Shown piece by piece: positions 1 to 5,158 of a stretch of DNA of 5,158 nucleotides (the stretch's first letter is position 1; the number at the start of each line of letters is the position of its first letter). The stretch is from a bacterium. Its GTDB lineage: Bacteria > Patescibacteria > JAEDAM01 > Absconditabacterales > Absconditicoccaceae. The notes beneath the pieces are model-generated. The model was not told the DNA's origin, made no database searches, and worked only from the letters and a program-made list of their open reading frames with translations. A program made the position numbers and the translations under genes. The DNA lies in contig JAUMYK010000004.1 in assembly GCA_030528665.1 (NCBI GenBank), positions 42,566 to 47,723 on the forward strand, in the 5' to 3' direction.

Positions 1-144
1 TGGATTGATTCCAATATTGAGATTTTTGATATCAGAGCGTATCCATTGCTGATACGAAGGATGCGATAGTAGCAAAATACAAAAGCAAACTGCAAGGATA
101 GAGAGGACTTTTCGGATAAGATGTAGTATTTTTTGAACTACCAT
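1..144 (-). CDS. N-terminal part of an unidentified membrane-anchored or exported protein (runs off the window)
   Basis: Reading leftwards from the ATG at 144-142, the frame is open for 48 codons to the window edge. It begins MVVQKILHLIRKVLSIL, followed by a hydrophobic stretch (AVCFCILLL, residues 18-26) and then a polar region (SHPSYQQWIRSDIKN). The basic residues (K5, R11, K12) before the hydrophobic core give the layout of a signal peptide or N-terminal membrane anchor. The cysteines at residues 20 and 22 lie inside the core and do not form a clear lipobox. The single glycine is GGA and there is no in-frame TGA. The frame stays open further upstream if TGA is sense, but ATG 144 is the first normal start. 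A GAGGAG lies about 25 bases upstream, too far to serve this ATG. It follows the nucleotidyltransferase gene on the same strand after 104 bases. I do not recognise the family, because most of the protein is outside the window. Confidence 0.5.
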   Translation of the reverse strand, partial: MVVQKILHLIRKVLSILAVCFCILLLSHPSYQQWIRSDIKNLNIGINP

Positions 145-221
145 CAGGATAGTAGAGATGATAAAATAAAGCTCCTCTAGGGGCGATTTGCAAGTACAGA
201 CTGCTCAGTATTTTCAATGCT

Positions 222-237
222 TTCTTAGCGATAAGAA
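222..237. other. Small hairpin just downstream of the nucleotidyltransferase gene
   Basis: A perfect 6-bp inverted repeat, TTCTTA and TAAGAA, encloses a 4-base loop (GCGA on the plus strand). It lies 11 bases past the TAA at 249-251 of the minus-strand nucleotidyltransferase gene. The position suits a transcript-end hairpin, but no T-run follows it on the minus strand, so it is not a canonical intrinsic terminator. It could be an mRNA 3' stabilising hairpin or chance. Confidence 0.25.
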
Positions 238-248
238 GGTCGAAGGTT

Positions 249-665
249 TTATCTCCTCTTTGTTTCCTTTCGTTGCTCAAGGAGGGTGATATCTTGGAAA
301 TGTTTGGGTCTCGCAAGAAAGGTTTTGAAAACGATGAGATCATCATAGCTCATACAAGGATAAGCTGCAATCATTTCTGCACGCTTGAGCACTCAGCTTT
401 CCTCACCACGAAATCCTGGAAGATCTTTAAAAATTTCTAGCTTGTGGTCTGGAAATACAAGAACAGGATCAGCATTATTGGTCTTTTGTAATGCAGAGGG
501 AAAACGCTGTGTCAGATGCTGAAAAAGCTGTTCAGAGACTAGCACATCCGTATCCTCACTTGGTCTAATTCTTCTCAATGCTAGACATTGTCCTCCGATC
601 AGACACCGCTCCCCTCTAGGCAACTCAAGCGTTTTGACAAAAAGATCACAATTCTGACTTACCAT
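249..665 (-). CDS. Small nucleotidyltransferase-fold protein, AbiEii/MNT-like, with one UGA=Gly codon
   Basis: The protein is 138 residues when TGA is read as glycine. Residues 22-43 hold the fold's signature: LIGGQCLAL (G24, G25) followed by RPSEDTDVLV, with D38 and D40 as the DxD metal-binding pair. A third acidic residue (E77 in HKLEIF) sits where these families keep one. The in-frame TGA at 395-393 is residue 91. Reading through it gives a C-terminal part ending DDLIVFKTFLARPK..QDI (about residues 108-125), the usual '(D)LI.FK..A.R.KD..DI' ending of these proteins, then a TAA. Under the standard code the gene would stop at residue 90 and lose that ending. Its ATG lies 9 bases after the stop of the S66 peptidase, so the two are probably one transcript. 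Family members include AbiEii-type toxins and stand-alone nucleotidyltransferases of unknown target. No AbiEi-type antitoxin partner is visible, so a toxin role is not supported here. Confidence 0.8.
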
Positions 666-674
666 AATTCATCT

Positions 675-1757
675 TTATAACTGAAATAAAGGCTCCTCAA
701 AATAAATTTTTTGTTGAGGATGCTGATAGCGTATCAGAGCTCCATAGGGAAGAATACAGCGAGGATAGGAATGTCCAAAATTCAGATTATAGAGGATCGG
801 CAATTTTGAGTCAGCTACTACCTTGCACAAGCATTGTTTATACTCTTGATAATAACACTGATTTTGTGGCTTTCCAACAATAATCGCATTGATTTGATCA
901 AATATCCCTCTGGATTTAAATAGCTGAAGCATCTTTTGATACTGAGCAGGTGGCGTCAATTCTTCTGAGGTTTCAATAAAGAGCACCTTCCCTTTTCGCT
1001 CCTCAAGACTTGGGAAAATTGTGTATTTTTCAAAAATCTGTTTTTGCTCAAGAAACCTCCCTCCTATCAGCATTTCATAGAGCGACTCTATACATCCTCC
1101 AAGTAACCTCCCCGAAAACTCCTCTGCTCCCTGTATAAGCTCAAATCCATACTGCTCAGGATGCTTGATTCTAGGGATATTGAGTTGACTCTCAGAAAAA
1201 TCAGTTCTTTCCTCATATCGGATAGGACTTGAGGAAATGTAGGTCTCTCCATGACCAAAGAGGAGATCAATTGCAGCTCTTGTATAGGGGAGCATTTCCT
1301 TATCCAACTCTGCAAAATCAGTCAAAAATGCTGGTCCATAGAAGGTTTGCAGTCCCAATTTGTAGAGCATAAGATGATGATTGGTAGTATCAGAAAAGCC
1401 TATGAATATCTTAGGATGCTGTTTGACCAAATGTTTAAATTCCTCATCCTCCATCAGATAAGGCAGGAGTCTAAATCCATCAATTCCACCAATAGCACAG
1501 ATGATTCCTCTTATTTCAGGATCTTTAAATGCTTGCTTGAGATCTGCTGCTCTTTTTTCAGGATGCTGCTCTAAATCTTGTATTCCATTGAGTGCATTTG
1601 ACATCGGAATCAATTCTAGACCAAACTCTTTGGCTCTTTGGATTCCAAGTTTGAGTTGATGTGAGCAAAAGGATTCTCCCAAAATTCCTTTGGAAAGCGA
1701 TACGAGAGCAACTTTGTCCCCCTGTTTGAGTGGTGGTGGTTTGAGCAGATGAGACAT
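675..1757 (-). CDS. S66-family LD-carboxypeptidase (MccF/LdcA-like serine peptidase)
   Basis: This 360-residue protein has the full S66 architecture. The N-terminal domain opens with GDKVALVSLS and contains AIGGIDGFRLLPYL (residues 88-101). The nucleophile elbow GFSDTTNHH places the catalytic serine at S122. The C-terminal domain supplies E262 in FIETSEE and H329 in NFGHSYPR, completing a Ser-Glu-His triad. Family members either cleave the L-Lys/DAP-D-Ala bond of murein tetrapeptides during peptidoglycan recycling or, in the MccF branch, hydrolyse microcin C-type peptide-nucleotide antibiotics to give self-immunity. The sequence does not settle which applies, though the FSDTTNHH and IETSEE context fits the MccF-like branch. 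No signal peptide is visible, so a cytoplasmic site is likely. All 27 glycines are GGN codons. An AGGAGA directly abuts the ATG, closer than normal for a ribosome-binding site, so the true start could lie a few codons downstream. The nucleotidyltransferase gene follows 9 bases after its TAA. Confidence 0.9.
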   Translation of the reverse strand: MSHLLKPPPLKQGDKVALVSLSKGILGESFCSHQLKLGIQRAKEFGLELIPMSNALNGIQDLEQHPEKRAADLKQAFKDPEIRGIICAIGGIDGFRLLPYLMEDEEFKHLVKQHPKIFIGFSDTTNHHLMLYKLGLQTFYGPAFLTDFAELDKEMLPYTRAAIDLLFGHGETYISSSPIRYEERTDFSESQLNIPRIKHPEQYGFELIQGAEEFSGRLLGGCIESLYEMLIGGRFLEQKQIFEKYTIFPSLEERKGKVLFIETSEELTPPAQYQKMLQLFKSRGIFDQINAIIVGKPQNQCYYQEYKQCLCKVVADSKLPILYNLNFGHSYPRCILPYGALIRYQHPQQKIYFEEPLFQL

Positions 1758-1818
1758 TCTCCTAAAGCATAAGGGATAAATAGTTAAAAGATGTTGATTT
1801 TAAAGAGGAAATCAAGAG

Positions 1819-1833
1819 AATCTGAATCAGATT
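1819..1833. promoter_or_regulatory. 15-base palindrome in the divergent spacer (possible operator or plus-strand terminator)
   Basis: AATCTGA and TCAGATT form a perfect inverted repeat around a single central base. On the plus strand it is followed at once by a T-run (ATTTTTTATTTTTT), so as RNA it could form a 6-bp stem with a 3-base loop resembling a weak intrinsic terminator. It lies upstream of the likely promoter of the methyltransferase, so it might insulate that unit, or it might be a protein-binding site between the divergent genes. Neither role can be decided from sequence alone. Confidence 0.3.
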
Positions 1834-1840
1834 TTTTATT

Positions 1841-1936
1841 TTTTATAAAACTAAGATTGTTTTTCTTGACTATTTGTATATTTTTCTTATTCTCTTTTAT
1901 AAAGAACAGTGCCTTTGCTTTACTTGTTTTATAAAA
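1841..1936. promoter_or_regulatory. Three repeated TTTTATAAA palindromic boxes upstream of the restriction-modification genes
   Basis: The 9-mer TTTTATAAA occurs at 1841-1849, 1895-1903 and 1927-1935. The first and third extend to the perfect palindrome TTTTATAAAA, and the third ends on the base before the methyltransferase ATG at 1937. The centre-to-centre spacings are 54 and 32 bases. Repeated palindromes at a restriction-modification promoter are often control-protein or methyltransferase autoregulation sites, but no controller gene is visible here. The DNA is very AT-rich, so chance is a serious alternative. Confidence 0.3.
1866..1893 (+). promoter_or_regulatory. Candidate sigma-70-type promoter for the methyltransferase-nuclease operon
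   Basis: TTGACT (1866-1871, five of six to the -35 consensus) is followed after 16 bases by TATTCT (1888-1893, four of six to the -10 consensus). The predicted start near 1900 would leave a leader of about 35 bases before ATG 1937. One TTTTATAAA box (1895-1903) would then overlap the start site and another the translation start. This is the best promoter match in the spacer on the plus strand. No equally good match was found for the minus-strand peptidase gene. Confidence 0.4.
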
Positions 1937-3091
1937 ATGCCTATTTTAATAACAACTTACACTCCGGTCAAACAACAGATACACACGCCTATTTCTAATG
2001 TTAATTTCAACACAGAGGGTATCAAATACATGTGATCCAAAAAGGAAATATTGCCATATATACGAAACATGATCAAAGATCTCAAAATTTGTACTGTCTT
2101 GGATTGATGTGCTTGAACTACAAGAGTATGACAATTTTTTAATAATAACAAGTACACAGTTTGTTCTAATGATTTGAACATTTGGTCTGAAAGTTTTTGA
2201 AAAACTTTTTTATTAAATAAAACAGAAAATAAAAAAACATATCAAGACAAAATAGATTATCTCAATTCATTAAAGGGCTATAATGGATATTATACGGAAA
2301 CTTATTGAGGAATAGATAATAATGGTCTATCAATTCAAAATGACTGAAAAAAAAGATTATGGCAAATTCATAATACAAAAAAATTAGATGCTATTAGAGA
2401 TGAAATAGAAAAAATTGCAGAATCTGATTTAGAAAAGCAAACTCTTCTGACAAGTTTAATATTGGCTTTAGATAAAGTAGATAATTCCTTATGACATTTT
2501 TCTTCATATTTAAAAAAATGGTCTCCAAGAAGTTATAATGAAATACAATTGAAGCTCCCTAATTTTTGTGAGATGATGCCAGAAAATAAAGTTTTAACAT
2601 GAGATGTTTTTAGCATTATAAAAACTCCTTTTGATCTTGCTTATTTCGATCCTCCGTATTGATCAAATAATGATAAGATGCCATCATCAAGAGTGAGATA
2701 TTGACAATATTATCATATACGAGAAACAATTATCAAACACGATAAACCTCAAACAATATGAGCTATTAATAAAAGATCTGATGCTACTGTTGATAAAACA
2801 TATTCAATATTTGAAGACTATACAAAAAGAGGTGATTTTTTTATACCAGAGTTGGCAATTTTTAATTTAATTGAACAAACAAATTCAAAATATATCATTT
2901 TATCTTATAATACTAATTGACGCGCAGAAATAAAAAAAATTATCGATTTTTTACAACAAAATCGTTTTCGTTATACATTAAAAACAATAGGATATAAAAA
3001 GAATGTTATGGCTAATATGACTTGGACATGAGATTGGGATAATTTAAGAGCAAGAGAAAATTATGAGATTCTTTTACTTATTTATAAATAA
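1937..3091 (+). CDS. Class-alpha (D12/FokI-like) adenine-specific DNA methyltransferase, readable only with UGA=Gly
   Basis: The 384-residue protein has the alpha-class motif order: motif X KYMGSKKEILPYI (residues 30-42), motif I VLDGCAGTTRVG (54-65, S-adenosylmethionine binding), a long central region of about 170 residues expected to hold target recognition, then motif IV FDPPYGS (DPPY at 238-241, catalytic). RYGQYYHIRETI follows soon after, resembling the YYHxWETI block of FokI-like adenine methylases. The inferred role is N6-adenine methylation that protects host DNA from the adjacent nuclease. Fourteen in-frame TGAs occur, including motif glycines 33, 57, 60, 65 and 242; only seven glycines use GGN. 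Tryptophan is normal TGG, so TGA is not Trp here. The gene ends TAA. ATG 1937 was chosen as the first ATG before motif X, giving a 29-residue lead; no Shine-Dalgarno is visible. A later ATG (residue 32) would break motif X. The recognition sequence cannot be read from the sequence. Confidence 0.93.
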
Positions 3092-3093
3092 TA

Positions 3094-3957
3094 ATGAATA
3101 GCAAACATATTCAAAGGATTCTTTATCTTTATTTGCAACAAACATTTAAACAAATAGAAGATAATCATAAAGTTAAAATTTCTGATATTATTTGATATAT
3201 TACGACTCGCCCTTTTAATATGAAAGGACAAGAATTTCAGGAACTACTTGCATATCCTCTTCAAAAAGAAATAGATTGAAATGCCTCTAACATCTGAGAT
3301 TTATGTATAAAAATAGAATCACCAGCAGATAAGAAAAAAACAGATTTGTTTTTGAATATTGATGATGAAAGGTATAATTTTAGTATTAAAAATTATACAA
3401 CAACTAGATTTCAAATATCAACAATGGCTAATCAATTAGCAAAATATGAATCTCGATTTTCTGATTATTCGATAAATTCTGTTGTTTCTTTAACAGAAGA
3501 ACAACAAGGAGAAATTATTTCTGATATTCAAGAGGATATAGCAAATGATATTACGATATTTGCACTTACTCACAAAAAATCAAGTCAAATAGATATTTAT
3601 TTATTGTCTCTAAAAGAAGATTTCTTAAATAATGTTAACGAAATGAAAGCAGAATATTCTAATAGAGAAAAAACACCACACCGAAGAATTAGATTTTTTT
3701 ATGAAGGTATGGAAAAATATCTCTTTAGCTTGGATTTATGAAAAAATGCTTTAAATAGATGAATTTGGGGGGAAAATTGGAAAGATTTGATAAATCAAGA
3801 TAGTATCAGACAAAAGTTTTTTCACTCACTGCTTGTTGTTCCATTAAAAGATTTAACTCCTTTTTTAAATATAGATCAAAATGCAAAAAATGAGGCGATC
3901 ATGAAACTAATTGAGGAGAGTTTATATGGTCCAAATACCCTAAACTCAGAACTTTAA
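3094..3957 (+). CDS. Probable type II restriction endonuclease partner, candidate PD-(D/E)XK fold, with UGA=Gly codons
   Basis: The 287-residue protein begins 2 bases after the methyltransferase stop, on the same strand. I do not recognise its exact family. A candidate PD-(D/E)XK core is visible: helix acidic residues E47/E50 (GQEFQELLAYP), then SPADKKKTDLFLN with D84, then a strand and FSIKNY with S97-I98-K99. This D...(S)xK layout is common in type II enzymes that have lost the canonical acidic residue. The rest is mixed helix and strand, with a charged middle (about residues 128-200) and no membrane segment. Five in-frame TGAs (residues 34, 62, 68, 216, 223) are read as Gly, alongside five GGN glycines, and the gene ends TAA. 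The tight spacing suggests translational coupling, with the methylase made first, and no Shine-Dalgarno is visible. Standard-code calling would yield only a 131-residue middle fragment (3346-3741). The nuclease role is inferred from position and the D...SIK motif; another restriction-linked DNA-binding protein is possible. Confidence 0.72.
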
Positions 3958-4136
3958 TAGTCCTTATTGCAACTTCTTTTTTATCCTTAGAGAATCTTTT
4001 GATCCCAAGACTTAGTAATTCAAAATTAGATACTGACCTTGAACCAACATATATTCTACCTGTTTAAAATAAAAAACAAAAATTAGTTTTCCACTGAGTC
4101 TTGAACATCAATATTTTTTAAATTTTTTTGCTTTTT
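3958..4136. other. Spacer between the restriction cassette and yaaA, with a long-range inverted repeat
   Basis: This is a 179-base AT-rich spacer. CAAGACTTAGT (4006-4016) and ACTGAGTCTTG (4093-4103) form an 11-base inverted repeat with one mismatch (a possible G-U pair in RNA), separated by 76 bases. It could be a loose transcript-end structure or a scar of the event that placed the cassette here. No convincing intrinsic terminator (GC stem plus T-run) was found. Both strands contain short open frames here (plus strand to the TAA at 4065-4067, and its antisense), but neither has a convincing start. Confidence 0.3.
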
Positions 4137-4832
4137 ATGTCACAACTTCTCTTTCTCATCCCTCCCTCCGAGGGAAAAGCTCGTGGAGGGCTAGCTGGAA
4201 ATCAGCATATAAGCTTTGCTCTTGAGCGTCCAAGTGAGATCGCCTGCAATGCCAGCGAAAAAGACCTTAAATGTAGTGGAAAAAGATATGCAGAAGCCAT
4301 TGCTCTCAATCGCTCTCTTGATCATACTCCTGTCCTCCCTGCCATTGAGAGATATAGTGGTGTGATGTACCAAGCAATTGGCTATGCTCGTCTCCAGGAG
4401 GAAGAAAAGCGTTTTTTTGATGAGCATTTTTTGATTATGTCTGGAATGTATGGGCTTCTCCGCCCTCAGGATCAGATTGCCAATTACAAGTTGCCGATTG
4501 CGAGCAAAGGACTCTATGCCTTTTGGGGAGAGAAAATTATCAAGCAATTGACTGCGTTCCAAGCATACACGATTGTTTCCCTCCTCCCTGATGAGTATCT
4601 CAAGCTCATCACTGGCAGATCACTACAAAAGGCTCGAGCAGGATTTGAAGGTCAACTCATACAGCTCAAGTTTTTGGATGAGCAAGGGAAAAGGCTCACA
4701 CACCATTCCAAACCTATCAAAGGGCAATGGATCAGGGCAATCACTCAGCTTACACTAAGCAGTCAGAAGGATATTCAGCGTTTGCTCCAGTTGCCTGGTT
4801 ATCATATCGAAGCGATTCCGCTTTTGCCCTAG
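4137..4832 (+). CDS. yaaA: YaaA/UPF0246 (DUF328) peroxide-stress family protein
   Basis: The 231-residue protein matches the YaaA family along its length. It opens MSQLLFLIPPSEGKA, the family's PPSEGK block (P10-K14). It then has RYSGVMYQAIGY (72-83), IMSGMYGLLRPQDQIANYKLPI (two blocks within 100-121), a KPIKGQWIR segment near 192-200 where the family has its basic block, and a closing GYHIEAI (221-227). E. coli YaaA limits free iron and DNA damage during hydrogen peroxide stress and binds DNA; the family's biochemical activity is less clear. ATG 4137 is preferred over the in-frame TTG at 4128 because it starts right at the conserved N-terminus. There is no Shine-Dalgarno, only a T-rich leader. 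All 17 glycines are GGN, with no in-frame TGA, and the stop is TAG. Codon and base use match the left-hand genes rather than the restriction cassette. A SemiSWEET gene follows after 23 bases. Confidence 0.92.
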   Translation: MSQLLFLIPPSEGKARGGLAGNQHISFALERPSEIACNASEKDLKCSGKRYAEAIALNRSLDHTPVLPAIERYSGVMYQAIGYARLQEEEKRFFDEHFLIMSGMYGLLRPQDQIANYKLPIASKGLYAFWGEKIIKQLTAFQAYTIVSLLPDEYLKLITGRSLQKARAGFEGQLIQLKFLDEQGKRLTHHSKPIKGQWIRAITQLTLSSQKDIQRLLQLPGYHIEAIPLLP

Positions 4833-4855
4833 CTTTATTTTGATAGAAAAAAAGA

Positions 4856-5140
4856 ATGAAAAGTCTGATTTTTGAGACGATAGGATTGATTGCCGGGATG
4901 TGTATTGCGATTCCTGCGATCCCGCAAATCCGAAATACCCGAAAAACACACAAAGTCGATGGACTCTCTCCGATGATGTTTTGGCTTTTAGGGATTGGGA
5001 ATGCTTGCTATTTTTTGTATGGGTTTTATCTTGGATCGCTCTCAATGATGGTGTTTAATAGCATCAGTGTAGTATGTTCAGTAACGATGCTGATTTTGAT
5101 CGCTAAATATCGTAAAAAAGAGGTAAGAGTTGAGAATTAA
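4856..5140 (+). CDS. SemiSWEET / PQ-loop family small sugar transporter
   Basis: The 94-residue protein has three predicted membrane helices, at about residues 5-25, 38-58 and 62-84. This is the three-helix unit of bacterial SemiSWEETs, which work as homodimers to pass sugars across the membrane by facilitated diffusion. The PQ-loop signature lies at the end of helix 1 (AIPAIPQIRNTRKTHK, P23-Q24), followed by the usual polar loop KVDGLSPMMFW and an asparagine-containing helix 2 (GIGNACYFLYG). The C-terminus is short and basic. A purine-rich AAAAAAAGA directly precedes the ATG and may serve as a weak ribosome-binding site. The 23-base gap from yaaA suggests co-transcription. Seven glycines are all GGN and the stop is TAA. 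The substrate cannot be assigned. In a reduced-genome CPR bacterium a sugar-uptake role is plausible but inferred. Confidence 0.9.
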   Translation: MKSLIFETIGLIAGMCIAIPAIPQIRNTRKTHKVDGLSPMMFWLLGIGNACYFLYGFYLGSLSMMVFNSISVVCSVTMLILIAKYRKKEVRVEN

Positions 5141-5158
5141 GAGTTAAGAGTTGAGAGT
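5124..5158. repeat. Imperfect heptamer tandem repeat (TAAGAGT-type) at the right edge
   Basis: Five 7-base units run in register: TAAGAGT, TGAGAAT, TAAGAGT, TAAGAGT and TGAGAGT. They begin inside the last codons of the SemiSWEET gene (encoding its RVEN tail), supply its TAA stop, and continue to the window edge, so the array may be longer. TAAGAGTTGAGA occurs twice, 21 bases apart. Such arrays usually arise by slipped replication. Confidence 0.65.

Noticed and set aside
32..346. A 104-codon minus-strand open frame
   Set aside because: It overlaps the C-terminus of the nucleotidyltransferase gene in another frame and the start of the edge gene. It has no recognisable family and low-complexity composition, so it is best seen as a shadow.
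1946..2181. Two short minus-strand open frames
   Set aside because: They lie antisense to the methyltransferase N-terminus with motifs X and I, which explains the sequence far better.
1937..3091. A decayed, stop-riddled methyltransferase pseudogene under the standard code
   Set aside because: All 14 interruptions are TGA, none is TAA or TAG, and there is no frameshift. The TGAs sit on motif glycines. Random decay would not give this pattern.
1937..3957. UGA read as tryptophan (table 4, as in mycoplasmas)
   Set aside because: TGA occupies the glycine positions of YMGSK and of the motif I AG, and tryptophan is encoded by TGG in the same genes.
3900..4067. Open frames on both strands around the nuclease end (plus-strand frame ending TAA at 4065-4067, and its antisense)
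   Set aside because: Neither has a plausible start or a family match I recognise. Both overlap the nuclease gene, whose frame is continuous and operon-linked.
3958..4136. tRNA-like bits (a GGTTCAAGGTC and a TTTTGAA loop on the minus strand), considered as a possible tRNA-Gly(UCA)
   Set aside because: The flanking stems do not pair and no acceptor or D-arm is present.
4191..4562. A 123-codon minus-strand open frame
   Set aside because: It is antisense to the well-supported YaaA gene.

Overview
The window looks like a piece of chromosome from an uncultured Patescibacteria/CPR bacterium that reads UGA as glycine (translation table 25: Absconditabacteria/SR1 or Gracilibacteria/BD1-5). The sequence shows this directly. 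On the plus strand, positions 1937-3957 appear shredded under the standard code. Reading TGA as Gly gives two long uninterrupted genes, and the TGA codons fall on glycines of textbook DNA-methyltransferase motifs (YMGSK, LDGCAG, DPPYG). A third gene on the minus strand (249-665) also needs one TGA read as Gly to reach its conserved C-terminus. Every gene whose end lies in the window stops at TAA or TAG; none stops at TGA.

Layout. Minus strand, left part: the N-terminus of an unidentified membrane-anchored protein running off the left edge (1-144), a small AbiEii/MNT-like nucleotidyltransferase-fold protein (249-665), and an S66-family LD-carboxypeptidase (675-1757). The last two are only 9 bases apart and are probably co-transcribed, with the peptidase first. 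A 179-base AT-rich divergent spacer (1758-1936) carries a plausible promoter for the plus-strand genes and three copies of a TTTTATAAA palindromic core. Plus strand, centre: a class-alpha adenine-specific DNA methyltransferase (1937-3091), followed 2 bases later by a gene with a candidate PD-(D/E)XK nuclease signature (3094-3957). Together they look like a type II restriction-modification pair. After a 179-base spacer come a YaaA/UPF0246 peroxide-stress protein (4137-4832), a SemiSWEET/PQ-loop small transporter (4856-5140), and the start of a heptamer repeat at the right edge.

How it fits together. The restriction-modification pair stands out from its neighbours. It is AT-rich (about 27-28% GC in two hand-counted 60-base lines, against 38-40% in two lines of flanking genes). 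It also uses TGA for 19 of its 31 glycines, while the flanking genes use it for only 1 of about 58. The likeliest reading is an acquired defence cassette from another UGA=Gly lineage, or one under different mutational pressure. A standard-code bacterium could not translate it, so it is locked to code-25 hosts. Ordinary table-11 gene calling would miss the methyltransferase entirely and report only a fragment of the nuclease.
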